Positions 25,346-36,218 of a DNA stretch of 57,857 nucleotides are shown here, one piece after another; position 1 is the stretch's first letter, and each line of letters begins with the position of its first letter. This stretch comes from Xylanimonas oleitrophica (GTDB taxonomy: Bacteria > Actinomycetota > Actinomycetes > Actinomycetales > Cellulomonadaceae). The DNA lies in contig NZ_QKWH01000016.1 in NCBI RefSeq assembly GCF_003244315.1, forward strand, positions 1-57,857, written 5' to 3'. Position numbers and translations under genes: made by a program. Under the pieces are notes generated by a model. The model did not search any database. It was not told where the DNA came from and saw only the letters and a program-made list of their open reading frames with translations.

Positions 25346-26422
25346 TCAGCGCCAGGCGCCGCGCTCGTACTGCGGCGGCCAGGCCACGCCCTCGCCGGGC
25401 GCCTGGCGCAGCTCGTGGGCGGCGCGCAGCGGCCAGTGCGGGTCGCGCAGCGCGACGCGGCCGAGCATGACGGCGTCGGCGGCGCCGTCGACCAGGAGCT
25501 GCTCGGCCTGCTCGGGGGCGGTGATGAGGCCGACGGCCGTGGTGGGCAGGCCCGAGACCTCGCGGACGCGGCGGGCGGCGGGCACCTGGTAGCCGGCGCC
25601 GACGCTGATGGGGGCGGGCAGCAGGCCGCCGGTGGAGACGTCGACCAGATCGACGCCGTGCCCGGCGAGCTCCTTGGCCACCGTGGCGACGTCGTCGACC
25701 TGCAGGCCGTCCTCGAGCCAGTCGGTGGCCGAGACGCGCACGAGCACCGGCTTCTCGTCGGGCCAGGCGGCGCGGACGGCGTCGGCGGTCTCCACGAGGA
25801 GGCGTGCGCGGTTCTCGGGCGTGCCGCCGTACTCGTCGGTGCGGTGGTTGGACAGCGGCGAGAGGAACTCGTGCAGCAGGTAGCCGTGCGCGGCGTGGAT
25901 CTCGACGGCGTCGAAGCCGGCGGCGTGGGCGCGGCGGGCCGCGTCGGCGAACCGGGCGGGGACGTCGGCCACCTGCTGCGCCGTCATCGCGGCGGGGGCG
26001 GCGTAGCCGGGGAACGCGTCGTCCGAGGGGGCGAGGGTGGGCCAGCCGCCCTCCTCGGCGGGCACGGTGCCCTGCACGGGCGACCACGGTCGGTAGGTGG
26101 AGGCCTTGCGCCCGGCGTGCGCGAGCTGCACACCGATCGCGGCGCCCTGCCCGTGGACGAACTCGACCACGCGGGCCCAGGCGTCCCGCTGGGCGTCGTT
26201 CCACAGCCCGGCGTCCTGCGGGGTGATGCGCCCCTCGGGCACGACGGCGGTGGCCTCGGTGAGCAGCAGGCCGAACCCGCCCTGGGCGCGGGCGCCCAGG
26301 TGGACGAGCTGCCAGTCGTCGGGCATGCCGTCCGTGGACGAGTACTGGCACATGGGGGCCAGCCAGGCACGGTTCTTGACGGTCAGGTCGCGCAGCCGCA
26401 GCGGCTCGAAGAGGAGGCTCAC
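25346..26422 (-). CDS. YqjM-like old yellow enzyme (NADH:flavin oxidoreductase)
   Basis: This FMN enzyme of about 358 residues is of the thermophilic-like YqjM/NamA class, reducing activated alkenes with NADPH. Visible elements: N-terminal LTVKNRAWLAPMCQYSS with the class-specific Cys that tunes FMN, GVQLAHAGRKAST, the active-site HAAHGYLLHEFLSPLSNHRTDEYGG and the C-terminal GRVALRDPHWPLRAA phosphate-binding region. GTG at 26422 gives an N terminus matching the family; an in-frame TTG lies 12 bases upstream and neither has a clear ribosome-binding site. It is divergent from acs. Confidence 0.9.
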   Translation of the reverse strand: MSLLFEPLRLRDLTVKNRAWLAPMCQYSSTDGMPDDWQLVHLGARAQGGFGLLLTEATAVVPEGRITPQDAGLWNDAQRDAWARVVEFVHGQGAAIGVQLAHAGRKASTYRPWSPVQGTVPAEEGGWPTLAPSDDAFPGYAAPAAMTAQQVADVPARFADAARRAHAAGFDAVEIHAAHGYLLHEFLSPLSNHRTDEYGGTPENRARLLVETADAVRAAWPDEKPVLVRVSATDWLEDGLQVDDVATVAKELAGHGVDLVDVSTGGLLPAPISVGAGYQVPAARRVREVSGLPTTAVGLITAPEQAEQLLVDGAADAVMLGRVALRDPHWPLRAAHELRQAPGEGVAWPPQYERGAWR

Positions 26423-26480
26423 GTCCGGTGCCAACGAGGCTGACGTGCGATCGTGTTCCCACCGGGGTGTGACCCATCTG

Positions 26481-26510
26481 TGTGAGCCCGCTCACGGGCG
26501 CCGCTACACT
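26481..26510 (+). promoter_or_regulatory. acs promoter with CRP/GlxR-like site
   Basis: TGTGAGCCCGCTCACG (26481-26496) fits TGTGA-N6-TCACA at nine of ten positions. A half-site TGTGA lies at 26468-26472. A -10-like TACACT follows at 26505-26510, so the palindrome overlaps the -35 region, a position that would favour repression from this promoter. Confidence 0.52.
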
Positions 26511-26574
26511 CGCGGCAGGCACCCCTACGACGCGGTGCCGGTCTGCCCGCGACGACGCGCTGGAGGTTACGACG

Positions 26575-28584
<2,010 letters not shown>

Positions 28585-28607
28585 CGCCCGAGCCCTGAGA
28601 CACCGGG

Positions 28608-28645
28608 GAGGGCCGGCGCCGTGCAGACGCACGGCACCGGCCCTC
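28608..28645 (+). terminator. Terminator after acs
   Basis: Seventeen-base arms (28608-28624 and 28629-28645) with one mismatch and an AGAC loop, the same loop as the hairpin at 17013. Confidence 0.75.
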
Positions 28646-28706
28646 GTGGCGTCTCCCGCACCCGACCCCGTAGGTGCACGTGCGCCGTGGCGGGCAGGAT
28701 AGGGAC

Positions 28707-29648
28707 GTGCGTATCGCTGCCCCTCTCGCCATCGGACCGCTCGACGACACCGCACAGGACGGTGTGCGCGCGCTCGCGGCGGCCGCGCAGGCTGCCGACG
28801 GCGTCGCCCCCGTGTCCGAGCAGCCGCTGCTGCGGCTCGGCGCCGACGAACCCTGGCTGACCCACGCCGTCGCGCACAGCAAGCACGGCACGGTGATCGG
28901 GTACGTGCAGGTGGACCGCGGCGGGCAGGACGCGAGCGCCGAGCTCGTCGTCCACCCGGAGCACCGCCGTCAGGGCGTCGGCCGGCTCCTGCTGCGCACC
29001 GCCGAGCGCGACGCGCGCCTGCCGCAGTACTCCGGCACGCCCGGCCAGCGTGGCAAGGCCCTGCGCGTGTGGGCGCACGGCGACACCGCTGCGGCGCAGG
29101 GCTTCGCGGCCGCGGCCGGGTACGTCGTCGTGCGCGAGCTGCTGTTCCTCGCCCGCCCGCTCACGGCCGACGACGCCGGTGCACGGCCGGCGCTCCCCGA
29201 CGGCTACCGGGTGCGCACCTTCGTGCCGGGCGACGACGACGAGGCGTGGGTGGCGCTCAACGCCCGCGCGTTCGCCTCCCACCCCGAGCAGGGCCGCCTC
29301 ACCGCGGCGGACCTGCGCGACCGGCAGGGCGAGCCCTGGTTCGACGCCGCCGGGTTCTTCCTGCTGGAGGCCCCGGACGGGAGCCTCGCCGGCTCCCTGT
29401 GGACGAAGGTCGAGCCGGGGCAGCCGGCCGGCGGGCGCGACGGCGAGGTCTACGCCGTCGGCATCGACCCCGACCACCAGAGCCGCGGGCTCGGGCAGGC
29501 GCTGACCGCCGTCGGGCTCGCGCACCTGGCCACCGTCGCCGACCGTGCCGTGCTCTACGTCGACGGCGACAACACGGCCGCCGTCCGCACCTACGAGCGC
29601 GCCGGGTTCGAGCGTGCCGCCGTCGACGTCCAGTACGCCCAGGCATGA
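28707..29648 (+). CDS. mshD: Mycothiol synthase
   Basis: This 313-residue tandem GNAT protein catalyses the last step of mycothiol synthesis, acetylation of Cys-GlcN-Ins. Two acetyltransferase folds are visible: the first with [20 protein letters not shown] (about 75-95) and [19 protein letters not shown], the second with [19 protein letters not shown] (about 248-266) and [18 protein letters not shown]. Length is close to the mycobacterial enzyme. The GTG start lies 6 bases after a -10-like CAGGAT (28695-28700), pointing to a leaderless mRNA. Its presence restricts the host to Actinomycetota. Confidence 0.92.
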   Translation: MRIAAPLAIGPLDDTAQDGVRALAAAAQAADGVAPVSEQPLLRLGADEPWLTHAVAHSKHGTVIGYVQVDRGGQDASAELVVHPEHRRQGVGRLLLRTAERDARLPQYSGTPGQRGKALRVWAHGDTAAAQGFAAAAGYVVVRELLFLARPLTADDAGARPALPDGYRVRTFVPGDDDEAWVALNARAFASHPEQGRLTAADLRDRQGEPWFDAAGFFLLEAPDGSLAGSLWTKVEPGQPAGGRDGEVYAVGIDPDHQSRGLGQALTAVGLAHLATVADRAVLYVDGDNTAAVRTYERAGFERAAVDVQYAQA

Positions 29649-29658
29649 ATCGCCGTTC

Positions 29659-29680
29659 GGTCATACACCGTTCACCCAAC
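29659..29680 (+). promoter_or_regulatory. Candidate PHO box upstream of ppk
   Basis: Two adjacent 11-base direct repeats, GGTCATACACC (29659-29669) and GTTCACCCAAC (29670-29680), fit the PhoP direct-repeat pattern described in Streptomyces, G(G/T)TCAYYYR(G/C)G, at most positions. They lie about 75 bases before the ppk start, just after the mshD stop. PhoP itself is not in the window. Confidence 0.55.
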
Positions 29681-29753
29681 GGTGCCACGATGGGCCCATG
29701 AACTCACCCCATCACCTCGCTCGCTGCGCTCCCGAGCTGACGGGGACCCCGAG

Positions 29754-32054
29754 ATGAGCACGCAGGACGCCCGCGCCCGCGACGACCGCGGCCGGTACGC
29801 CCGGGGCGTCGACCCCGAGCTCGCGGCCCACATCGCCGAGCACATCGCGGAGGAGCCCTCCCCGGACGGCACGCACGCCGAGCCCTCGGAGCACGCCCCC
29901 GACCCTCTGCCGGCCGACCGGTTTGCCGACCGCGAGCTGTCGTGGCTGGCGTTCAACGAGCGCGTGCTCGAGCTCGCCGAGGACCGCGACCTGCCGCTGC
30001 TGGAGCGTGTGCGGTTCCTGGCGATCTTCGCGTCCAACCTGGACGAGTTCTTCATGGTGCGGGTGGCCGGCCTCAAGCGCCGCATCGCCACCGGCATCGC
30101 CGTCACCGCGGCGTCCGGCCTGTCCCCGCTCGAGGTGCTCTCTGGCATCAGCAAGGGCGCGCACCGCCTCATGGCCCGCCACGCGCGGGTCTTCGCGGAC
30201 GACGTGCAGCCGGCGCTGGCCGCCGAGGGCATCACCATCGTGCACTGGCAGGACCTGGAGCAGCGCGAGCAGGAACGCCTGCACAAGTTCTTCCGCCGCC
30301 AGATCTTCCCGGTGCTCACGCCGCTGGCCGTCGACCCGGCCCACCCGTTCCCCTACATCTCCGGGCTCTCGCTCAACCTCGCCGTCGTGGTGCGCAACCC
30401 GCTCACCGGCAAGGAGCACTTCGCCCGCGTCAAGGTGCCGCCGCTGCTGCCCCGCTTCATCGCGGTGGACGACCGCGGCCGCCCCTCCGACCCCACCACG
30501 GGCGGCGCCACGCAGAGCGGCACCCCCACGTCGTTCGTGCCGCTCGAGGAGGTCATCGGCCAGCACCTGGACCATCTCTTCCCGGGCATGGAGGTGGTGG
30601 AGTCCCACACCTTCCGCGTCACCCGCAACGAGGACGTCGAGGTCGAGGAGGACGACGCCGAGAACCTCCTGCAGGCGATGGAGAAGGAGCTGCTGCGCCG
30701 CAAGTTCGGCCCGCCGGTGCGGCTGGAGCTCGCCGCCGGCATCAGCTCCCGCATCCGGGAGCTGCTGGTGCGCGAGCTCGGTGTCTCCGACGACGAGGTG
30801 TACGAGCTGCCGGCACCGCTGGACCTCACCGGCCTCAACATCATCGCGGACATCGAGCGGCCCCAGCTGCACTACCCGCGGTTCGTGCCCACCACGCACC
30901 GCCAGCTCGCCGAGGTGGAGTCGGCCACGCCCACGGACGTGTTCGCCGCGATCCGCAACCGCGACGTGCTGCTGCACCACCCGTACGACTCGTTCTCGAC
31001 GTCGGTGCAGACGTTCCTGGAGCAGGCCGCGGCCGACCCGCGCGTGCTCGCCATCAAGCAGACCCTGTACCGCACCTCGGGCGACTCCCCCATCGTGGAC
31101 GCCCTGATCGACGCGGCCGAGGCCGGCAAGCAGGTGCTGGCCCTGGTGGAGATCAAGGCCCGGTTCGACGAGCAGGCCAACATCTCCTGGGCCCGCAAGC
31201 TCGAGCAGGCCGGCGTCCACGTCGTCTACGGCATCGTGGGCCTCAAGACGCACGCCAAGCTGTCCCTCGTGGTGCGCCAGGAGCGCGACGGCCTGCGCCG
31301 GTACTGCCACGTGGGCACCGGCAACTACCACCCCAAGACGGCGCGGCTGTACACCGACCACGGGCTGCTGACCTGCGACCCCGACGTCGGGCAGGACCTC
31401 ACGCGCCTGTTCAACCAGCTCTCCGGGTACGCCCCGCAGTCCCGCTTCCACCGCCTGCTCGTGGCCCCCCGCTCCGTGCGGGCCGGGCTCATCGAGCGGA
31501 TCGACCGGGAGGCCGCCGCCGCGCGGGCCGGGCACGAGGCGTGGGTCAAGATCAAGGTGAACTCCGCCGTCGACGAGGACACCATCGACGCCCTCTACCG
31601 CGCGTCGCAGGCCGGGGTGAAGGTGGACCTCGTGGTGCGCGGCATCTGCGCGCTGCGCCCCGGCGTGCCCGGTCTGAGCGAGACGGTGCGGGTGCGGTCC
31701 CTGCTGGGCCGATTCCTGGAGCACTCGCGCATCTACGCGTTCGCGAACTCGGCCGGCCCCGCCATCGGCGAGGGCCCGGACGAGGGTCCCGAGGTGTTCA
31801 TCGGGTCGGCCGACCTGATGCACCGCAACCTGGACCGCCGTGTCGAGGCCCTGGTGCGCATCACCGACGCCGGGCACGTCGCCGACCTGCTCGAGCTGAT
31901 GGACCGGTCCATGGCCGACACGACCGCCTCCTGGCACCTGCTCCCGGACGGGACGTGGGAGCGGCACGCCAAGGCGGAGGACGGCTCGCCGCTGGACGAC
32001 CTGCAGGACGTGCTCGTGCGCCGCCACCGCCGCCGCCCGGAGTCGGCCCGTTGA
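29754..32054 (+). CDS. ppk: Polyphosphate kinase 1
   Basis: This 766-residue PPK1 polymerises the gamma-phosphate of ATP into polyphosphate. The domain order is complete: N-terminal [17 protein letters not shown] (from about residue 60), the middle PPK domain, and two phospholipase-D-like C domains holding KTHAKLSLV with the phospho-accepting His near residue 500 and [11 protein letters not shown] near 520. ATG at 29754 is chosen because the longer frame reads through the promoter. About 60 N-terminal residues are low-complexity and acidic. The stop overlaps the TTG of the next gene. The candidate PHO box implies induction by phosphate limitation. Confidence 0.95.
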   Translation: MSTQDARARDDRGRYARGVDPELAAHIAEHIAEEPSPDGTHAEPSEHAPDPLPADRFADRELSWLAFNERVLELAEDRDLPLLERVRFLAIFASNLDEFFMVRVAGLKRRIATGIAVTAASGLSPLEVLSGISKGAHRLMARHARVFADDVQPALAAEGITIVHWQDLEQREQERLHKFFRRQIFPVLTPLAVDPAHPFPYISGLSLNLAVVVRNPLTGKEHFARVKVPPLLPRFIAVDDRGRPSDPTTGGATQSGTPTSFVPLEEVIGQHLDHLFPGMEVVESHTFRVTRNEDVEVEEDDAENLLQAMEKELLRRKFGPPVRLELAAGISSRIRELLVRELGVSDDEVYELPAPLDLTGLNIIADIERPQLHYPRFVPTTHRQLAEVESATPTDVFAAIRNRDVLLHHPYDSFSTSVQTFLEQAAADPRVLAIKQTLYRTSGDSPIVDALIDAAEAGKQVLALVEIKARFDEQANISWARKLEQAGVHVVYGIVGLKTHAKLSLVVRQERDGLRRYCHVGTGNYHPKTARLYTDHGLLTCDPDVGQDLTRLFNQLSGYAPQSRFHRLLVAPRSVRAGLIERIDREAAAARAGHEAWVKIKVNSAVDEDTIDALYRASQAGVKVDLVVRGICALRPGVPGLSETVRVRSLLGRFLEHSRIYAFANSAGPAIGEGPDEGPEVFIGSADLMHRNLDRRVEALVRITDAGHVADLLELMDRSMADTTASWHLLPDGTWERHAKAEDGSPLDDLQDVLVRRHRRRPESAR

Positions 32055-33025
32055 GCGACGACCCTTCCGCCGTCCCCACCGCGGGCGGTCTGGTGTGGCG
32101 TGCACGCGAGGGCAGGCTGCAGGTGCGCATGGTGCACCGGCCCCGCTACGACGACTGGTCGTGGCCCAAGGGAAAGCTCGAACCCGGTGAGAACCCGCAG
32201 GTCGCGGGCGTGCGTGAGGTGGCCGAGGAGACGGGCAAGCCCGTGGTGCTGGGCGTGCCCCTGCCCGGCGTGCGCTACCGCATGCCCGACGGGCGCTGGA
32301 AGACGGTCAGCTACTGGGCGGCGCGGCGGGCCAAGCCCGACCCGTACCAGCCGGCGCTCTCGGCCCGCCCTCCGCTGCCCCCGGCGAACCCGGACGAGGT
32401 CGACAAGGTGCGGTGGGTCGACGCGGCCGACGCCGCCGAGAAGCTGACCCGCCCCACCGACCAGCGCCCGCTCCAGGCCCTGGTCGAGGAGTTCGAGCGC
32501 GGGCGGCTGGAGACCCACGCCGTCGTCATCGCCCGGCACGGGCGGGCCCTGCCGCGCACCGCGTGGCACGGCGCGGAGCCCGAGCGACCGCTGACGCCGA
32601 CGGGCCACGCGCACGCGGCCGCGCTGGTGCCGCTGCTGTCCGCCTACGGCGTGACGAGCGTGGTCAGCTCCCGCTGGGAGCGGTGCGCGACGACGATGGA
32701 CCCGTACGTGCGGGCCGCGCACCTGCGCCCGTGGTACAGCGAGAACCTCACCGAGGCCGACCACGAGCGCTCCCCCGCCCGGGTGGCCGCGACCGTGCGG
32801 GAGATGCTGGAGTCCCAGCGATCCACCGTGCTGTGCACCCACCGGCCGGTGCTGCCGACGATCCTCGACGTGCTGGGCCAGCACTCGAGCCGTTCGGTGG
32901 CCGACGCGCTGCCGGGCAAGGACCCGTACCTGGAGCCGGGCGAGATGCTGGTGGCGCACGTGGCGCTGACGGCGAAGGGGCCGCGCGTGGTGGCCGCGGA
33001 GCACGTGACCCCGCTCGTGTCCTGA
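32051..33025 (+). CDS. MutT1-like Nudix hydrolase / histidine phosphatase fusion
   Basis: This 324-residue two-domain protein has a Nudix domain (residues about 10-140) containing a perfect box [20 protein letters not shown], and a histidine-phosphatase domain from about 155 with RHGRALP and a later THRP. The arrangement and length match mycobacterial MutT1, which hydrolyses 8-oxo-dGTP and diadenosine polyphosphates. The start is TTG at 32051, overlapping the ppk stop as TTGA; the next candidate starts would cut into the Nudix domain. Coupling to ppk fits a role in nucleotide and phosphate housekeeping. Confidence 0.9.
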   Translation: MSDDPSAVPTAGGLVWRAREGRLQVRMVHRPRYDDWSWPKGKLEPGENPQVAGVREVAEETGKPVVLGVPLPGVRYRMPDGRWKTVSYWAARRAKPDPYQPALSARPPLPPANPDEVDKVRWVDAADAAEKLTRPTDQRPLQALVEEFERGRLETHAVVIARHGRALPRTAWHGAEPERPLTPTGHAHAAALVPLLSAYGVTSVVSSRWERCATTMDPYVRAAHLRPWYSENLTEADHERSPARVAATVREMLESQRSTVLCTHRPVLPTILDVLGQHSSRSVADALPGKDPYLEPGEMLVAHVALTAKGPRVVAAEHVTPLVS

Positions 33026-33031
33026 CCTGTG

Positions 33032-33069
33032 CCGGGAGCAGCGCGGCGGAGGCCTGGCGCTGCTCCCGG
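33032..33069. terminator. Bidirectional terminator between MutT1-like and PiT genes
   Basis: Perfect 13-base arms (33032-33044 and 33057-33069) with a 12-base loop, between convergent operons. Confidence 0.75.
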
Positions 33070-33079
33070 GTACCGGGGG

Positions 33080-34084
33080 TCAGGCCAGGACGGGGTGCAG
33101 CGCCCAGGTGGCGAGGGCGCCCACGAGCGCCGCCGCCGGGATGGTCAGCACCCAGGCCACGCCGATGTTCTTCGCCACGCCCCAGCGCACGGCCGAGAGC
33201 CGCCGGGTGGCGCCGACGCCCATGATCGCCGAGGTGATGGTGTGGGTGGTCGAGACGGGCGCGTGCAGCACGAACGCGTTGACGTACAGGACGGTCGCGG
33301 ACACGCTCTCGGCGACGAACCCGCGCGCCGGGTCGAGCTCGATGATGCGGCGTCCGAGGGTGCGCATGATCCGCCAGCCACCGGAGTAGGTGCCGAGCGA
33401 GATGGCGCCGGCGGCGGCGAGCTTGACCCACAGCGGGATGCCGTCCTCGGGCTGCGCCCACCCGACGGCGAGCAGCGCCAGGAAGATGACGCCCATCGTC
33501 TTCTGCGCGTCCTGGAGGCCGTGGCCGAGCGCCATGGCGGCGGCGGAGGCGGTCTGCGCGAGGCGGAACCGGCGGTGGGTGCGGGCCGGGGCCGCGTTCC
33601 GGAAGACCCACAGGAGGGCGACCATCACGAGGTAGGCGAGCACGAACCCCACCACCGGGGAGATCACCATCGGCAGCACGACCTTGTCGACGATGGCGCT
33701 CCAGAAGATGGGCAGCCCGCCCGCCAGGCCGGCACCGACGAGCCCGCCGATGAGCGAGTGCGTGGAGGACGAGGGCAGCCCGAACCACCAGGTGACGAGG
33801 TTCCAGACGATGGCCCCTGCCAGTGCGCAGAGCACGACGGTGAGCTCGGTGCGGGTCGCGGCCTCGCCGAGGTTCACGATCGACGTCGCGATGGTCTCGG
33901 CCACCTCGGTGCCCAGCAGGGCGCCGACGAAGTTCATGACGGCGGCCATGAGCAGGGCGACGCGGGGCGTCAGAGCACGGGTGGAGACGGAGGTCGCGAT
34001 GGCGTTCGCGGCGTCGTGGAACCCGTTGGTGTAGTCGAACCCGAGGGCCAGGGCCACCACGAGGACGACGAGCGCTGCCTCCAC
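33080..34084 (-). CDS. PiT family inorganic phosphate transporter
   Basis: This 334-residue low-affinity phosphate/cation symporter has about ten membrane helices and both PiT signatures: FDYTNGFHDAANAIATSVST in the first helix pair and the duplicated segment in the second half (LGHGLQDAQKTMGVI). GLPSSSTHSLIGGLVGAG is also family-typical. It follows the DUF47 gene by three bases, the standard pairing for PiT transporters. The GTG start at 34084 overlaps nothing. Confidence 0.93.
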   Translation of the reverse strand: MEAALVVLVVALALGFDYTNGFHDAANAIATSVSTRALTPRVALLMAAVMNFVGALLGTEVAETIATSIVNLGEAATRTELTVVLCALAGAIVWNLVTWWFGLPSSSTHSLIGGLVGAGLAGGLPIFWSAIVDKVVLPMVISPVVGFVLAYLVMVALLWVFRNAAPARTHRRFRLAQTASAAAMALGHGLQDAQKTMGVIFLALLAVGWAQPEDGIPLWVKLAAAGAISLGTYSGGWRIMRTLGRRIIELDPARGFVAESVSATVLYVNAFVLHAPVSTTHTITSAIMGVGATRRLSAVRWGVAKNIGVAWVLTIPAAALVGALATWALHPVLA

Positions 34085-34087
34085 GCC

Positions 34088-34708
34088 TCAGGACTCCTTG
34101 AGCGCGACGGTCTCGACCATGTTGGCCACGCGCTCGAAGGCGTCGCAGGCGTCCTCCAGGACGTCGACGATCTCCTTGAGCTTGATGAGCTGGATCGCGT
34201 CGGTGGTCTCGTCGAACAGCTCGGCCACGAGCTTGCGGTGCAGCTTGTCGCCCTGGTTCTCGAGGCGGTTGATCTCGACCCAGTAGTCGGCGAGCTTCTC
34301 CATGGAGCGCAGGCGCGGCATGGCGTCGGCGGTGAGCTCGGCGCAGCGCTGGAGCACCTGGACGACCTCGGAGACACGGGCAGGGAGGGCGTCGACCTTG
34401 TAGAGGACGATGAGGTCGGCGGCCTCCTCCATCGAGTCCATGCAGTCGTCGAGCGCGGAGGCGAGCCCGTAGATGTCGTCCCGGTCGAACGGGGTGACGA
34501 AGGTCTGGTTGAGGCGCCTCATGATCGCGTGCGTGGCGTCGTCGGCCTCGTGCTCGACCTCGACGAAGCGCTCGGCGATGGACCTGCGCTCGGCCTTGTC
34601 GGCGCCGAGCAGCTCGGCGAGCAGGCCCGCCCCGGTGACGTTGTGCTGCGCGAGCGCCGCGAACAGGTCGTAGTAGGTGGTGTCGCGCGGTGTCAGGCGC
34701 AGGCGCAC
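34088..34708 (-). CDS. DUF47 family PhoU-like protein
   Basis: This 206-residue helical-bundle protein of the DUF47/PhoU-like family, such as the Pit accessory protein, has the metal-cluster motif region EVEHEADDATHAIMRRL (about 50-66) and a second one, EINRLENQGDKLHRKL. Such proteins partner PiT transporters and regulate them. The GTG start is preceded by GGAG with a six-base spacer, and a -10-like TAGCCT lies at the complement of 34744-34749. Confidence 0.9.
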   Translation of the reverse strand: MRLRLTPRDTTYYDLFAALAQHNVTGAGLLAELLGADKAERRSIAERFVEVEHEADDATHAIMRRLNQTFVTPFDRDDIYGLASALDDCMDSMEEAADLIVLYKVDALPARVSEVVQVLQRCAELTADAMPRLRSMEKLADYWVEINRLENQGDKLHRKLVAELFDETTDAIQLIKLKEIVDVLEDACDAFERVANMVETVALKES

Positions 34709-34774
34709 GTCGATCTCCAGTTCTGGGAGGACTGATCCTCGTCAGGCTAGATCCTTGTAGCGCCGGGCAACCAC

Positions 34775-35014
34775 ATCCTCTGGTGTGGGCTGCGCGACGC
34801 AGTGGCGCGCGAGGGCGCGCGGGGTCCGCCGGAGGGAAGGTGAACGACGCCGGGCTGGGAGCGCCTCTCGGCGCGTGGCCGCTCGTAGCGGCTGAAGATG
34901 GAGCCCGGGGCTACCGCAGCCCGGCGCCGTCGACCCATCGTAACCACGGGCCGCGGGGCCGCATTCCGCGGGCGTCCTGTGACCGTCGCGACTGTGACGG
35001 TACCGACAGCGGCG
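34775..35014. other. Intergenic region without a recognised gene
   Basis: The 306 bases between the DUF47 start and the next gene's stop hold the DUF47 promoter at their left end. The rest contains short GC-rich hairpins, but no coding frame or RNA family I can support. Confidence 0.4.
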
Positions 35015-35653
35015 TCAGTCGAGCTTGTCGGTGCGCCAGAGGGCGGCGGAGCGCTCGAGCTCGTCGGCGGTGCGCTGGAGGTCGGCGGCACCTCGGGTCA
35101 TGCGGTCGGCGCCGAGGGGGTCGGCGACCTCGCGGGCGTCGGCGTCGAACGCGGCCCCGGTGGCGAGGATCCGGCAGAACGAGGCGGCGCGCTCGAGGGC
35201 GACGGCGAGGTCTCCGGCGTAGACGCCGGAGAGGACGGCGTCGGCCAGCTCGCGGATGTCGGTGGGCTCGGGCGGGCGTGGCACGCCGGCGACGGCCTCG
35301 TGGACGGGGGCGGCGTCGACGCCGAGCCGGTAGCGGAGGGTGACGGTCTGGGGGTCGCGGCGCACCCACTCGCGCAGCACGTACAGGCGCCACAGCGCGC
35401 CGGGGAGGGTGACGGGGGCGGCGTCGGCCCACAGGCCGGCGACGACGTCGAGCCCTTCGGTCTCGACGAGGCGCACGAGGCGGGCCACGACCTCCGGGTC
35501 CTCGGCGGCACGGGCGCGGTGCACGACGGCGCGGGCGGTGGTGTGCGCGACCTCGTCGCGCAGGGCGGGGTCGACGGAGCCGGGGACCTGCTCGGCCTCG
35601 CGCGGGTCGAGCATGGCCGGGCGGCGCGGGCGGCGTGGCTGCTCCTCGGTCAT
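35015..35653 (-). CDS. Conserved hypothetical helical protein
   Basis: This 212-residue soluble protein is not one I recognise. It is almost wholly alpha-helical by eye: a basic, Pro-rich first 15 residues, then helices such as LPGALWRLYVLREWVRRDPQTV (split here by a turn) and a C-terminal helix rich in Arg and Asp. It has no Cys apart from one, no signal peptide and no catalytic motif. ATG at 35653 is taken; a later ATG at MLDPREAEQ is possible. It is divergent from marR with only 94 bases between the two starts, so the MarR operators could affect it too. Confidence 0.7.
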   Translation of the reverse strand: MTEEQPRRPRRPAMLDPREAEQVPGSVDPALRDEVAHTTARAVVHRARAAEDPEVVARLVRLVETEGLDVVAGLWADAAPVTLPGALWRLYVLREWVRRDPQTVTLRYRLGVDAAPVHEAVAGVPRPPEPTDIRELADAVLSGVYAGDLAVALERAASFCRILATGAAFDADAREVADPLGADRMTRGAADLQRTADELERSAALWRTDKLD

Positions 35654-35693
35654 CTCTCCAGTGTCCCCCGACCGATCACCGCGCGCCTGACAC

Positions 35694-35734
35694 TTGCTTG
35701 CTGCAAGCACCAGTCATATAGTTGCGTGCAGCAA
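35694..35734. promoter_or_regulatory. marR promoter with two operators
   Basis: TTGCTTGCTGCAA (35694-35706) and TTGCGTGCAGCAA (35722-35734) are near-identical 13-base inverted repeats 28 bases apart. The first forms a wider palindrome with 7-base arms (35695-35709). A -35 (TTGCTT, 35694-35699) and -10 (TATAGT, 35717-35722) with a 17-base spacer lie exactly between, so bound MarR would cover both promoter elements. Confidence 0.72.
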
Positions 35735-35747
35735 CCAAGGAGTGACC

Positions 35748-36218
35748 GTGCAGACCCTCTCACCATCCTCCGCCTCCCCCGTCGACACCCTCTTCGCCTC
35801 CCTGGAGGAGCTGAGCCGTGCCCAGCGGGAGGCAGGAGTCCGGCTCGCCCGCGAGCTGGACTGGCCCCGAGCCGGGCTCGGCGTCATCCGCATGCTCGCC
35901 ACGTGCGGGCAGGTGCAGCTCACCGACATCGCCACCAAGCTGCGCGTCGACGCCTCCGTGGCCAGCCGGCAGGTCAGCCAGCTCGTCGACGCCGGCTACG
36001 TGCGCCGCACCGTCGACGCCGACGACCGCCGGGTGCGCCTGCTGGAGCTGACCGAGTCGGGCCACGAGCTCTCCGAGCACGTCTCGGCACGCTTCGCCGA
36101 GCTGCTCTCCACCGTCTTCCACGACTGGTCCGAGCAGGACCTCGCGGAAGCCACCCACCACATCCGCAGAGTCGCGGCTGCCATCACGACCATCCACGAC
36201 GAAGAAGGCACGCACTGA
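35748..36218 (+). CDS. MarR family repressor
   Basis: This 156-residue winged-helix regulator has the MarR core at about 40-115 (QLTDIATKLRVDASVASRQV, then the VDADDRRVRLLELT wing with its Asp-Arg pair). GTG at 35748 follows AAGGAG with five bases between. The stop and the ATG of the efflux gene share a base (TGATG), so the two are one operon. Operators over the promoter indicate autorepression lifted by a drug-like ligand. Confidence 0.92.
   Translation: MQTLSPSSASPVDTLFASLEELSRAQREAGVRLARELDWPRAGLGVIRMLATCGQVQLTDIATKLRVDASVASRQVSQLVDAGYVRRTVDADDRRVRLLELTESGHELSEHVSARFAELLSTVFHDWSEQDLAEATHHIRRVAAAITTIHDEEGTH

Noticed and set aside
34747-35091. Minus-strand 114-codon frame upstream of DUF47.
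   Set aside because: It has a Ser/Pro/Arg-rich shadow-like composition, overlaps the real gene at 35015-35653 and the DUF47 promoter, and has no ribosome-binding site.
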